Assembly (NCBI GenBank): GCA_027186245.1
Contig: CP114488.1
Location: 3,298,501-3,362,500, forward strand
Length of the DNA: 64,000 bases
From: Coriaria nepalensis
Lineage: Eukaryota > Streptophyta > Magnoliopsida > Cucurbitales > Coriariaceae
Direction: 5' to 3'
The notes under the pieces are model-generated. The model was given only the letters and a program-made list of their open reading frames with translations. It made no database searches and had not been told where the DNA came from. Of the stretch, positions 1-11,488 are shown piece by piece (positions within the stretch are counted from its first letter, which is position 1; every line of letters starts with the position of its first letter). Position numbers and translations under genes: made by a program.

Positions 1-363
1 CACATTTATTAAACTTGATCGATTACAACATATATAGCAAAAAAAAGAAAACATATTAAAGGCTAATAACTGAATCCCTTAAATCGAATAAAAAAATACT
101 TGAAATCTAAAGACTATATAACAGCTAATAATAAACATGACAAATATGGCTTCTGTAGCATAATATGCTTCATATGTAGGCCACCATGCTATCCAAGAGT
201 CCAAAGGATAAACCAAAACCAAACTTGATTCTCGGCTTCAAAACTTGATCAAGACAACTAAAATAAAAGATAAAGAGTGATAGAAGTAAAGATCAATCAC
301 AACACACAAAACATCTTCTAACTTGATCTACATGCAATAGGCAAACTATAGTCATTAAGTACA

Positions 364-515
364 TTGACCATCAACCCATCGAGTACTCAAGTACTTCGAC
401 CCTTCGAACCGTCGAGTACCTTCAACCCTTCAAACCGTCGAGAACATCGACCCTATGAGTATTGACCCATTGAGCTGTCGACCTTTCGACCCATCGAGCA
501 GTCAACCCTTTGAGC
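364..515. repeat. GAC/TCGA-rich degenerate minisatellite
   Basis: About 150 bases are made of imperfect units built on GACCCATCGAG and GACCCTTCGA blocks, with units of roughly 12-25 bases. A closely similar stretch lies at 24001-24125, so this is a dispersed low-complexity repeat and not a chance run. I see no coding capacity or promoter in it. It abuts the 3' end of the LINE relic to its right. Confidence 0.6.
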
Positions 516-2570
516 CAAAACAAGCATTTTCAATAATACGTACCCCAACTTTTCTCACCAACTCACTGTCTGTAAAGAGATAGTAGATGCTCTCAGAAGA
601 TCTTACAGCATCTAAAACTAGACACTTTGTAATCTTAATGAATGATCTTTTCCACCGAAACATGATTATGGAAAAGCTTTCATTTGAAATCTTCATTTTC
701 AAAGGAAGCTTAAGGGACCAAAGAGTAGAGAGATGAGCCAACGAATGTGAATTCCCAACAAGAGTATTCCAATGAGATTTAATGAAAATGTTATCGTCAT
801 CACTCGGCAACCATATCAACCCATCAAATTCCGATGAGAGTTCCAACAGTGTGTGATGCAAGTAATTATCCAATTCAACTTCCATATCGTCAACAAGCCA
901 TTCCTAATCTTGTAAGGAAGAATGGATATAAGATAATGAATATATAGCGTAAACATCATTGGATAGTATTCCAAGGCTGCAATCATCATGCCAGAACCAT
1001 CACCGATTTATCATCGAGAAAACTGAACGAATAAGTTCCGAGAAGTGATAATATATTTCTAAATGTTTGAACTCTCTATGTAATCCTTTCACATAGATAA
1101 CGAAAGACACTTGGTGTACTTACTATGAATGAAATCACACCAAAGGGAAGATCTGGACAATAAATTCTATATACGTTTCAAGAAAAAAACTAATTTCATA
1201 TCATGTAACTTTCTCAAACCAAAGCTCCCCCTCCCCCACCATGTCAAATTTGGAACAAATTTTTTTTCCAAGAGATCAGATACATTTTCTTATTAATCTC
1301 ACTATACCAAAAAAAAAACCTCGCAAGCAGAGATTCCATCTCCTCAAGACTATAGTGAATAGAAGTCAACGCTAATAAATGAAGCAGACAAGAAGAATGG
1401 ACATGTTTTATAAATATAAGCTTACCACCGCTCGATGAGAGATTAGACTTCCAACCCTCAATCCTCTAAGAAACCTTGTCAATCAATCTGCCAAAATCTC
1501 TAACTTTTAAGTGACCATACACAAGAGGGACCCCAAATACATACAAGACAAAGAACCTGGACGGAAACCAGTCACAATTTCAATAAAATCCCTTCTCACC
1601 ACTGGATAATTCCCATGCAAATAGAAATACGTTTAGGAGAGCTAACCAGTTTCCCTAGAGCCTTTTGATAATTTCCATGAGTTTTCATCAAATTCCTCAT
1701 ACTATTTGTACCTCAATTACCGAAAATAAGCGTGTCATCCCAAAACACAAGATGAGAAACCAGAGGGCACCCTCGCTTTGTAACAAACGACACAATCAAA
1801 CCATCCGCCACATCTTTATGAATTTTCCTACTTCGAATTTTCTCGAGTAAGATAAACAATAACGGTGAGATTAGATCACCTTGCCTCAAGCCCCTCATGG
1901 CATTAAACCACCTTTTGTAAACTCCTTGAAACACCATAGAAAAGTAGGTGTGTTGGAAGCAGCTCCTTACCGTAGAAAGAAAAGCCGTGCAAAAGCCGAA
2001 ATTTTGTAGAACCTTCATTAAAAAGTTTCAATCCAATCTGTCATAACCCTTTACTATGTCAAGCTTAAGCTTCACGTTATGACCCCGCATGTATTTCCCA
2101 AGATCCTTCACCAACTCTTATACCATACCAATAGCTTCAAGGATGGATATACCTTTAACAAAACCATGTTGTTAACACAAAATTAATTTCGAAAGAAGGG
2201 ACACCAATAGTGGTAAGGGCATAAGAAAAAAAATTTGTAACACATGTTGCATAACCTAATGGGTCTGAAATCCTTAGGAGAAGTAAGTTTACAGTTCTTA
2301 AGAATTTAAAACCAAAACACTGCTAGAAAAGGAACATGAGAGCGGCACACCCTTGAGGAACTCATTAACTGCTGCCAAAATATCCAGACTAACCACATCC
2401 CAGGCTGCCTAATAAAAATCCAATGAAAAGCAATCTAAACCTGGAGCTCCATCCATTGGCACGGATGAAAGAGCCTTTTTAATCTCCTCCAAAGAGAAAG
2501 GTGGTATAAGAATAGAGTAATCCCCCATACTAACCAGCGCCGAAATAACATCACCGCCGAAATATTATTA
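502..2570 (-). mobile_element. Decayed LINE (non-LTR) retrotransposon, reverse transcriptase to 3' part
   Basis: Read on the minus strand from right to left, broken frames give a plant L1-type reverse transcriptase. There is a motif like PMDGAPGLDCFSLDFY near 2450, a palm-like GLRQGDLISPLLF near 1880 and a VFWDDTLIF remnant of the YADD catalytic loop near 1730. The LINE C-terminal region follows, with text like SLEEMESLLARFFF near 1350-1250. Stops and frameshifts occur throughout, so no product is expected. The endonuclease part is missing. The only open stretches are 1713-2018 and the tail at 502-885. The family is known from motif order; the exact ends are inferred. Confidence 0.8.
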
Positions 2571-2588
2571 TGTAGGTTAAATTATAAG

Positions 2589-3437
2589 AGCATTCATATC
2601 CAGCGAAATTTGAAATTAGGTATATTTTTAAGAATCTAAACAAAATTAGTACACAAATACCTTATATCCGGTTCTTCATATTTAACTTTACATTTAAATT
2701 CATTAAATTGATTTTTCAAATTTAAAGAATTAGTAAAGCGAGGTTAAATTTATGTTAATATTATTTGAAATTTCTCTCTCCTCTTTTATTACTTTTCTCC
2801 TTTTTTTAAAAAAAATTATTTTTCCTCTTTTCTCTTTATTATTTTATTATATTATTATTCAAACTTTTCTTTTTCCTCATCATAATTATATAAAAAATAT
2901 AATAAAGAATCGAGCATTTATATATCAACTTAGCCAAAGTTTAAAATTAACTATATTTTGAAGAACGTGAACAAAATTTATAAAATAGTTCTTCATATTT
3001 AACTTTACATTTAATTTTGCTAAGGTGATTGTTCAAAGCCAACTATTTGATTGATGAATCTAAGTTTGGTATTCCAATCATTTTTTTTTATATTTTAATT
3101 TAATTTAAACTTTTTTCTTTCCAATTAATAGATATATAAAGAATATAATCGAGAATCAGAGTAAAGTATCTATAAAGTAATTAGATAAAGTACGTAATAT
3201 ATTAGCTAAAATTAAACTAAATTTAAAAAATATTATGAAGATTCGGATATGAATTTTGGCCAAAAATAATTTTGAAGAACAACTTTAGCTTCTTTCTATT
3301 AAAAGTGGGAAATAGCGAACTGGATGTTTGAATAATTTTATTTATATATATTCTTTAAATTATAGTTATTATAAGTTTTTAGAGAACTATATTTAAATTT
3401 TGGCAAAAAAAAAAAAAAAAAAAAAGATTTGAATGCT
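2589..3437. mobile_element. Candidate MITE block (possibly nested copies) with AGCATTC termini
   Basis: The block begins AGCATTCATATC and ends with the inverse-complement GATTTGAATGCT; the bases on both sides are AAG, a possible 3-bp target duplication. Inside, 2589-2735 and 2913-3045 are imperfect direct copies that share TTCTTCATATTTAACTTTAC. The copy at 2913 also pairs with the right end through GCCAAA and CTATAT blocks, which suggests one element inserted into or next to a relative. It is very AT-rich, carries a long A run at 3404-3424 and has no convincing gene. The superfamily is uncertain; a 3-bp duplication would fit PIF/Harbinger (Tourist-like). Confidence 0.45.
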
Positions 3438-3739
3438 AAGGCAATTAAAGACTCGGTATATTGTATAATTCTTGATATAATGTATCCATATGATTGTGTT
3501 AGAGTAACGAGCCAAGTTCGAATCAGTCAAGCTCCAAAAAATTAGTGAGAAAAATTGCAGAGAAAGTAAAGATAAAGAAAATATTATTTCATTGCATAAT
3601 TTCTATCTTCTTACAAGTAAGATATATACTCATTTTTTCCATGGCAAAACAACTTTCAAAACTTCCCTCCTTACCTCACGGAACAAATGTACAGAGAACT
3701 ACATAATCCTCAACAATATTATTTTTTTTTTCTCCCTCT

Positions 3740-5215
3740 TTGTTGTTACATGCACCTACATGTAGTTTATTCGCAACCCACGAACAGCATGTAGTCTTCG
3801 AAGCATTTTGGGGCTTTAACATTCCTTTTGGGTCGAGCAGAAGTGTATCCTTTGTCCAACGCTTGATTCATCTTTATAACATTATCCTCTTCATTAAGAG
3901 AAACCTTGTCGTCAAGGTTGAAGGATGGGTACAAAACCTGGAAAGAAGTAAGCTTCTCCCGAAGGTCTTTTCAAGAGGAAGTTTGGTCCATTGAATGAGA
4001 ATTTGAGACACCCAATATTGTCCTATCTTGATGACTTGAGAGTTCAACATGTCAAGCGCTTCAAGAAGCGGTTAGTTGTTAATGACGGTAGACGGAAGTG
4101 GCATTACATTAGTGGCATTGCATTGGCGACATTCGGATTATGGCAAGGCATTAACATCAAAATGTAAAAAATTGGGTGAATCCCAGCGTCATCCAGAAGC
4201 TTTAACTTGTATGCATATGGGCTAATGCGTTCGGTAATGCAATAAGGGCCATATTAGCGACAACTCAATTTAGTATATGGCGTTCCCGTAATAGAATTGA
4301 AGTATTGTAATATAACTTAGTGCATGACAAATAACGGTGCCACTTTTTCAGTATTGCTCTAAGCACCTATTTAAAACTTCCGTTTGCCCATCCAAATTGT
4401 AGGTGATAAGCACTTGACATATTGAGTTTAGTCCCACATAAGTTATAAAGCTCCTTTCAAAATTTATTCACAAAAATCGGATCACGATTCGACACTATTG
4501 ATTTTGGAAAACAATTTGTTTGACCATGATAACGGCAAACAAAGAAGCAATGGAAGTAGCCTTAAACCCGGAATAACAAACAATCCACTACCACAAGAAT
4601 GACCGAAAATCCATGAGAAAGTGGAAGGTCAGTAATAAAGTCTAAAGAAACATTATCCGTTATGTTAAGTTGAACGAGTAACGGTTGTAGTAACAATTCA
4701 CTTTGTCTCTTGACAAATCAAATAATTCTTCATGAAATCCTGTATATTCTTATCCGTGCCAACCTAAAAAAAACTTGCCGATAAACTAGAAATAGTCTTG
4801 AGCACACCCTTTTGGTCGGCCATGGGAGTAGCATGAAACTCATGCAAGAGTTTAGACTTCAAAGATAACGAAGGACTAATAACCACTTTATTATTTTTAA
4901 ATAAAAAACCCTCTTCAATGGAAAAAGAAGTTGGAAATAGATGCACTAGAGTTTTCCAATTGTACCAACAATTCGGCATAGTATGGGTAAGTGGTATATT
5001 CCATTCGCAATTCATCAAAAAAATTAAATAAAGAAATGGAAAGGGTAAGAAATTGATATTTGGTATGACAACCTATATCTGCCGAAGTAAAGAAAATTTT
5101 CCACCAGCCCGTTAAAGGCATGAAATTGTGATACGTCTTTGTTACATGATAATTGTGACACGTTTCTGCCACTTGGCAGATTGATGATGTCATCAGGAGA
5201 TTAAACTTCATTATT
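3740..5215 (-). mobile_element. Decayed Ty3/gypsy retrotransposon, integrase and C-terminal part
   Basis: On the minus strand the open stretch at 4764-5018 ends in a gypsy integrase zinc-binding region: LLHEFHATPMADQKGVLKT matches the family's usual LLxEFHxTPxGGHxG pattern, with the histidine kept. Further along, near 4180-4230, the broken frame reads AYKLKLLDDAGIHPIFYI. This is the strand-transfer C-terminal motif that normally reads YKLxLPxxxxIHPVFHVS. A chromodomain-like tail with DKVSLNEEDNVI follows at about 3880-3930. Reverse transcriptase, protease and LTRs are not recognisable, and stops are frequent. It is a dead fragment. Confidence 0.75.
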
Positions 5216-5911
5216 TATATTCGGCGGTCGCGAAAAACTGGTTGTGACGGACATATTCGGACCGACTTTGTGCTTCGTAAAGTTTGATTATGGGTCGCAA
5301 ATACAGTTTTTTGTTACCAAACCGACTGTCAAGACAATTTTGTTGTACTGCATGTCCATGCCTTAAGGTACCCTGGGTTTATGGTTTACCTTTGAAATTA
5401 TGAGAATCCCTCCTCCTTAAAACCGACTTAGCAAATATCGGTGGAGGAGATAGACCATGATGCTTGCCACGCACTGCTGGAAAAGACAATGAAGCTTCCA
5501 TGTTGATTAGCGGTATTGTAAAGGTAGTCTGCAACGTATCAATCCGAAGTAAAAGTGGTGGTGTTTGTGATGGTCTTGGGGCCTGGGCTGGTGGTGATCT
5601 AGTATAACGACGTAGGCATGAACCTTTACCATCCATATATAGTGAAGCCAGCGGTTGGTGATGGATCGGGAGATAAGCAACGAGTACTTATCGAAGTTGT
5701 GTCAATGCATAAATGTAATGACAGTATTATTACACCATCGCTACAAAGAGATTAGAGCACCCCTTGAAAGTAGCCATAGTATACTAGTGGAAGCTTGTTA
5801 TTATGGATAAAGGGGTTCACTATGATCCTTTATAGCAAGAGGAAAATCGAAAAGGATTAAGAAGGGAATAAAGGCAGAAATTGGAGTGTTTGATTAAGTG
5901 TTTCATAGTCC
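5216..5911. other. Stretch without a recognised gene
   Basis: The minus strand holds an 85-codon open frame at 5379-5636, rich in proline and serine at its start and ending in RRRDSHNFKGKP. I recognise no domain, and its position between two retroelement relics suggests non-coding transposon-derived sequence. No RNA gene or clear repeat is seen. Confidence 0.4.
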
Positions 5912-6115
5912 ATGATCAGAAAGGGAATCTTCGTGTGTGGTTGCCTTTTCTCTTTCTATTATATAAATATGGCGGCCGATAAATATGGTGCATTGGAAGA
6001 AGTTGTCGAATGGTGCATAGATAAATATGCTTATTATACTATCTTTGAGGTTGATTCAAAAGTGCTTATACAATTTATCCGGAGTGATGCTTCACCTCCT
6101 TATTCTTTGAAGTAG
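5912..6115 (+). pseudogene. RNase H-like (RVT_3-type) fragment of a non-LTR element
   Basis: The frame contains AADKYGALEEVVEWCIDK followed by TIFEVDSKVLIQFIRSD. This is the pattern of the plant RNase H-like domain PF13456, which has Ala-Glu...Ala near the first strand and E-x-D-S in the second. That domain commonly ends plant LINEs or occurs as stand-alone reverse-transcriptase-related fragments. Only the middle of the domain is present, the frame stops at 6115, and no partner domain follows. It is most simply a scrap of a retroelement. Confidence 0.55.
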
Positions 6116-7847
6116 AGAAACTACTTGGCCAAAAATTAATACTATTGAGAAACATTATGGCGAATACCGAATGTGAAGTGAGCACTAGGGTTTAATTTTA
6201 TAAAAAAAAAAAAAAAAAGCTAAACAAGTTTTGAAGTAATAACTAATTTTGGTGAAATTACGCAATATATTTTTAAAAAAAGTATAATTGAATATTATAA
6301 TCTTTAAGTTAAGACTTTCGAAGTAATTTAGAAGAAAAAGAAAATTGTATTTTCGAATAAATCCTAATTAATCATATCATTATAATTCAATAGAAAGTAA
6401 ATTTAAATCCAATCATAAGTATAAATTCTAATTAAAATCAATAGAAATCAATTATAATTCATTGGGCTGGTCTAGGATTTTTTCCTAGACCGCCTTCCAT
6501 GCAAGTTTTTCTCTTTTTATTTCGGTCCTCTTTAGTTAAATTAAATTAATATGTTGAACATGATAACTAACGAACTTTCGAGAGTGAATGGAGAGATCAT
6601 AAACTTTCAGCATGTTATATTGATGTAGCGAATACAGTATAGTTGCATGCATTTTATACAAGTATAAAGTTAACAGTATAGTTGACAAAAAAGCACTCTA
6701 AACTGCTTTTAGTTAAAATGCTGACAAGACCAGCTGAGCTGGTATCTCCCTCCGGTGATATACCCCCAAGCTGGTATGTGAAAGAGATCAAGCATACGGA
6801 AATGGTATTGCTTTTGGAACTATAGGCAAAGGGTTCAGAAGAAGAAAAACTATAGGTAAAGGGTATTACATAATGATATATATATATATATATATATATG
6901 TCTCATTGAGTCCCATAAGGAACTGTATTAACCTTTGACGTTGATCATGTTGTTTGATATGAAATTGAAGTTGCACAACACAGCAAGGTAATGCCATTAA
7001 TGAGGCATATTTATCACATAAACCTTTCATCCTGTTATAGTAGCCTGAAATATCACTAGTTCCCTAAGTTCTTGATGAAATCTACTTCTGTAATGTGAAA
7101 ATCCGAGTTCCATTGGCTTTCTCGAATCCAACTTTGAGGTCCTTCTATACATATAATTATTTTTTTCCCTCCAATTTTTTACATTTTTCATGTCTAGAAA
7201 ATTCGACCCTTAAATTTGCACCTACTTAGTTTCCAGTACCAAACAATTCATCATGGCATTTTGAAAGAAAAAGAAAAAGTACACTTTTTCTAATTATTAC
7301 TATTATTATTATGATTACTATTATAATTATTACTATTATTATTAATACAATTTTGTTAAAAAGTTTATTACATCCCAAACTCACTTCTAATTTCCGTTTT
7401 TTTCAAGCAAAACATTTTGCAGTTGGCGAAAAATTAACGGGTATATCATTTGGCAGAGTCGCACGGTGTAAAATGCATATAAGAACCGACTACTTATTCA
7501 TTTTAACACGTAACGACTTCGAATGTATAATGATACTCATGTATTTAGGATTCGAACTGCAGTCTATTTTACAGAGGAAAAAAAGAAATCGTTGAAAAGA
7601 GTTTGAAATACTATTAAGGTCTCAAACTTCCATTTGGGCCTCCTTAATTTATGTCCAAAACGCATCCCGAAACAATGAATTGTTAAAAAATTATGTATTG
7701 CTTTCCATCCTGCCATTGACTCTATCAGCTCATAAAAAAGGTAAGTATGAAATAGAGTGAGATTTAGGACTAAAATCACGGCAACCATACAAAAAGAAGA
7801 AAAAAAATTAAAATAAACCTGCAGTTCCGAAAGAGAGAAATGGCCTT
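6116..7847. other. AT-rich intergenic stretch with simple repeats
   Basis: No gene is recognised. It contains an (AT)n microsatellite at about 6873-6899, an ATT-rich run near 7290-7345, a short perfect stem (GTCTAGGA and its complement) at 6470-6490 and a 15-base palindrome ACCAGCTGAGCTGGT at 6729-6743. The right end, just beyond the RAD1 stop, should hold the RAD1 3' UTR. Confidence 0.5.
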
Positions 7848-10019
7848 TCAATCATTTATGCTATGTTCATCTTCTTCTTCTTCCGGTTTTAGATAGAATT
7901 CGATGTAGGCGATTCTACTGGGCTGCTGAAAACCAGCAGAATCGATATGTGCATGTGAAGTATATGGTCTTCCCACAGAAACAAGATGTTGTACTTTAAG
8001 CATTCCACCTCTTCCAATAGTCAACTTACTTGCCCTGTTATCTTTAATAACACTACTCGGAATGTTTGAAGTTGCTGCCCGGAGAAACTTGTATTTATAC
8101 CTGATCATCAAAAGTGAAAACTAACATAATAAAAATGAAAGGACGTGAGAAACATCCAAGTAACAAGAGATGAGAGTAACACCTGTAAGAAACATGACGA
8201 TCACAATTGAATGAAATCAGAAGATCAGTGTTTGCATAATATGTGAAATCTATCTGCACAGAGAATGAGTGTATGGATCTGTCAGAATAATTACATAGAG
8301 TAACTGAGTAAAGTTGTGCTTGTTGTTAACAGTAAAACAAGCTCAACCTGCAAGTCTCCATGGCCTTCTCCTCTAAAGATAACTGTGGGGGGAACTGGTT
8401 GTAGAGTGATCTGGATGCTTGATCCAGGCCATTCAAGATCATCAATAGCTTCCTTCAATGCTGCAGACTGCAGCATTTAATATGATCAGTAGTAACTCAT
8501 AATAAACGCGAGAAAAACTCGAAAATCCATATGCCCATGAATTACACAAGCACAAGCAAGTGTGCATTAGAACGGAATTTCGGGTTCAAATGCTAATCCT
8601 CTCCCACCCTCTACCAAGGAAAGAAAAAAGGGGTGAAGGAGAAAAAGAATAATAAGATTGGTAGACAAAAGAACACCCTGAGCTCTGTATATCAATAATG
8701 CATGACCAAGCAACATATCAACTTTGAGGATAAAAACCCACTAATTCAGATCCATTCAAATTTTAACACAAACATGAAACAAAACTTCAAAACATAGACG
8801 CTTGGCTGAGCATAGCATCAAAAAGGATAGTCCAGAAATTAATAAACACGAGATCATACCTTAACAGTAAAATTAATGGGAGTGCTTCTGGCAGGTTCAA
8901 AATTGTAATCCCATGAAATTGTATCTTGGATTCTTGTCCTGATTTCCGCGTAGATGCCAGCATCTAGTGAATCAACTGACCTAATACAAACATGGTAGTA
9001 TTAGTTCATTACTCTCCCATTTAGAATATTAACTTAATAAAGCCACAGATATCGACAAGTTTTTGTGATAAGAGCAACATATTATCCAATGAACATAATC
9101 CATCAAAATGGTTTCAACTTTCATGATCATCAAATTTCTATAACAACCAATGGGCAGGAAAGTCGTGCAGAAAACAGTAACTATTGAAACATCAGAAGCA
9201 CTGTCACGGTAATAATCACTTATGCTCTTCCTATATCTGAGAGTCAGAGGAGATACCAATCCTATATATTATTTCCCTAAAGTTCAATTCTAGGAACTTT
9301 CCCTGTAATAAAATTTCTTAATGTCTTGCCAATATAGTCGATTGGGAAACAAATTATACATCAGATAGACAGAAATAATTTAATGTATATGCACACCACA
9401 TACTTGAGAAGAAGCTGCATGTCAGGTCCTGGATACCGAATTTCAATACAGCTTGAATGTCCAGGAACTGAAAATGTATTTAAGCAATTGACAAGGAGTC
9501 CCAAGCTCACTCCAAAATGGGGCCGCCCTTGTGAATTGTACTCATATCGAACAAAAAGCTGTTACATTCGGATATAAAATAACACCATTTCATAAATGAT
9601 ATAGAAGCATAAGTGTTCCCCCAAAATTGTTTTCCTCTTCGAGTTAACATGCAAATTTTAGGAAATCTACAACCAGCAATAGTTAAAGACTGGAAAATCG
9701 AACCTCTCGTTGAAGATACACTTTGGCCTGAACGCAACCGGATTCCTCTACAGTCAAGACAATGCCGTGCTCTGATAATTCCATGGAAGCATCCTATTAA
9801 AATGAAACTCCGAAATTTTCATTCAAGAACAAGAGTGCTAAAAGCTGTTTGGTTCTCGAGAAACTTAAGATTAAAAAAGAAATGAGAGAGGGGGAGGCGT
9901 AGGGGTTCCACCTGATGGCGTTTCCATCGGACGGCAGTGAGAACATCGACCATTCCTTGGACGTTTTCGAGCTGGCAGACAAGATCAGGCGCTTCCGGCT
10001 CAAACTCCGACGAGCTCAT
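7848..10019 (-). CDS. RAD1: RAD1 checkpoint clamp subunit (9-1-1 complex), seven exons
   Basis: RAD1, RAD9 and HUS1 form the nuclear 9-1-1 ring, a PCNA-like clamp loaded at damaged DNA to activate ATR checkpoint signalling. Coding exons on the minus strand are 10019-9912, 9793-9704, 9558-9404, 8980-8860, 8467-8348, 8253-8183 and 8100-7848. All introns are GT-AG and phases agree, giving 918 bases, or 305 residues plus stop, the normal family length. The protein starts MSSSEFEPEAPDLVCQLENV. Family stretches include ALKEAIDDLEWPGSS (about 160-175), FRGEGHGDLQ (about 189-198) and LTIGRGGMLKVQHLVSV in the last exon; an acidic EEEED tail follows. The start is the first ATG and sits at the family's usual N-terminus. 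No defect is seen. Identification rests on recalled similarity to plant RAD1. Confidence 0.95.
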
Positions 10020-10105
10020 TAGGTTGTTTCCCCTTTTTCACGCCAAATTAAGCTCTGCTCAAATACTCCCTTCTCGTTTTGTGCTTGAATATACTCTCGG
10101 TCTAC

Positions 10106-10184
10106 TTCGCGGGAACGACTGTGAAGTTCAGGGTTTAGACCCTGTATTTGAGAGTACTGTATAACCCGCGCTCGTTTTTGGCGC
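10106..10184. promoter_or_regulatory. E2F-type sites upstream of RAD1
   Basis: Two motifs fit the plant E2F consensus WTTSSCSS: TTCGCGGGAA at 10106-10115 (TTCCCGCGAA on the gene strand) and TTTGGCGC at 10177-10184 within the near-palindrome TTTTTGGCGCCAA. They lie about 90 and 160 bases upstream of the RAD1 ATG. A weaker CACGCCAAA is present near 10040. E2F control in late G1/S is known for many plant replication and repair genes; that it applies here is inference. Confidence 0.6.
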
Positions 10185-10259
10185 CAACGCATTAGGAAAG
10201 GAGGAATGGTGTGCCCTGTGGGCTCGGTTGGTTCGATAAGAACATAATAAAATATCATC

Positions 10260-11488
10260 GAGGGGATGATGAAATATTTATTTTTACGGGAATGAAAATG
10301 TTAATTTTTTTATATTTAAATAGGTATTTTTAATATAAATTAAAGTAATTATTTATTTATATGAGTTTTTATATATTTTTTTTAATTTTGTTATAATGTT
10401 TATCATTTTCACTCTCATTTTTATTTATTCACTGTATAATTAAACAAACATAAAAAATATTAACATTATTTACTCTCTTAAACTATACAGAATTATCCAT
10501 TTACCCTATTAAATATGAAAAATGAACTATACCTCCACAAAAATAAGGGAATTATCGTTAGGACCAAGACATGGTGGTACAGGTCCAATCACGACTTTCT
10601 ATGTATAGTAACGAGACTAGAATGACTAATTCTACCTTGATACCGATAGTATCGGTATAATAAGGATAAAGAAATTCTTATTTCTAGACATAAATCTCTA
10701 TTTGCTAACTTTTTTGCATAGACTACTGGGGTGTTGACATGGCATGCTTCGGAGCCATGACATGCCAACAAATATATGAAATAATCAATATAAATATTCT
10801 TTTCATTTATTTTAATTCTTCTTATCTAAATGTTTATTACCCTCCCCCCCCCTCCCCTTGGTATTACTATTAATTAAGTCCATTCTCCATCTTTATCTCA
10901 TCTATGATATCAAAATGTCTATCGGTTGCCGTTAATTTTATGATGGAAATTCTTCGAAGTATTATTATGGGTAAATCGTTACATATAGGCAAAGATTGTA
11001 AGCATAATATATTGAGATTAGTATGAATATCACATGACATGTTGGATATTGAGTTGATGATGCATACTCAGTTTTTTGGTGCTATGTGAGTTCAAATAGT
11101 TGGTGGAGACTAAGTATATAATGTCTGGTTTACATATCTAATATGTTAATTACATTGAAAACACCAATAACTTCATGCAAAGGAAGATAAAAAAATAATG
11201 GTATGTTATTCAATTAACTAAATATGTTCTATGGCATGGCATGGCTATTGAAGTGAGGTATTATTCTCAGGTTAAAGCAGAACGCTCCAACTATAATAAC
11301 GGACTCTATATTTTAGTGGTCATAATGGATCAACATATCTAATTAATTGAATAACATATTAAGGAATACGAATTTGGGGTTTTAAGTTGGTATAAATGAT
11401 CAGGAAAGATCTGTACATAGAATTATGAAAGATCTTATGAAATAAGTATGGCAAGATTATAGGAGTTCCATGAATCAAGTGGAGAGAT
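10260..11488. other. AT-rich intergenic stretch with a strong stem-loop
   Basis: No gene is recognised. A stem-loop at 10732-10770 has 16-base arms (TGTTGACATGGCATGC and its near-complement) that pair at about 13 positions around the loop TTCGGAG. A second small hairpin, ATACCGAT-AGT-ATCGGTAT, lies near 10640-10658. A C-run lies near 10845-10855. Confidence 0.5.

Noticed and set aside
3490..3540. GTTCGAATC word resembling a tRNA T-loop
   Set aside because: No acceptor stem, D-arm or anticodon arm can be fitted around it. A similar word at 7545-7557 (reverse strand) fails in the same way.
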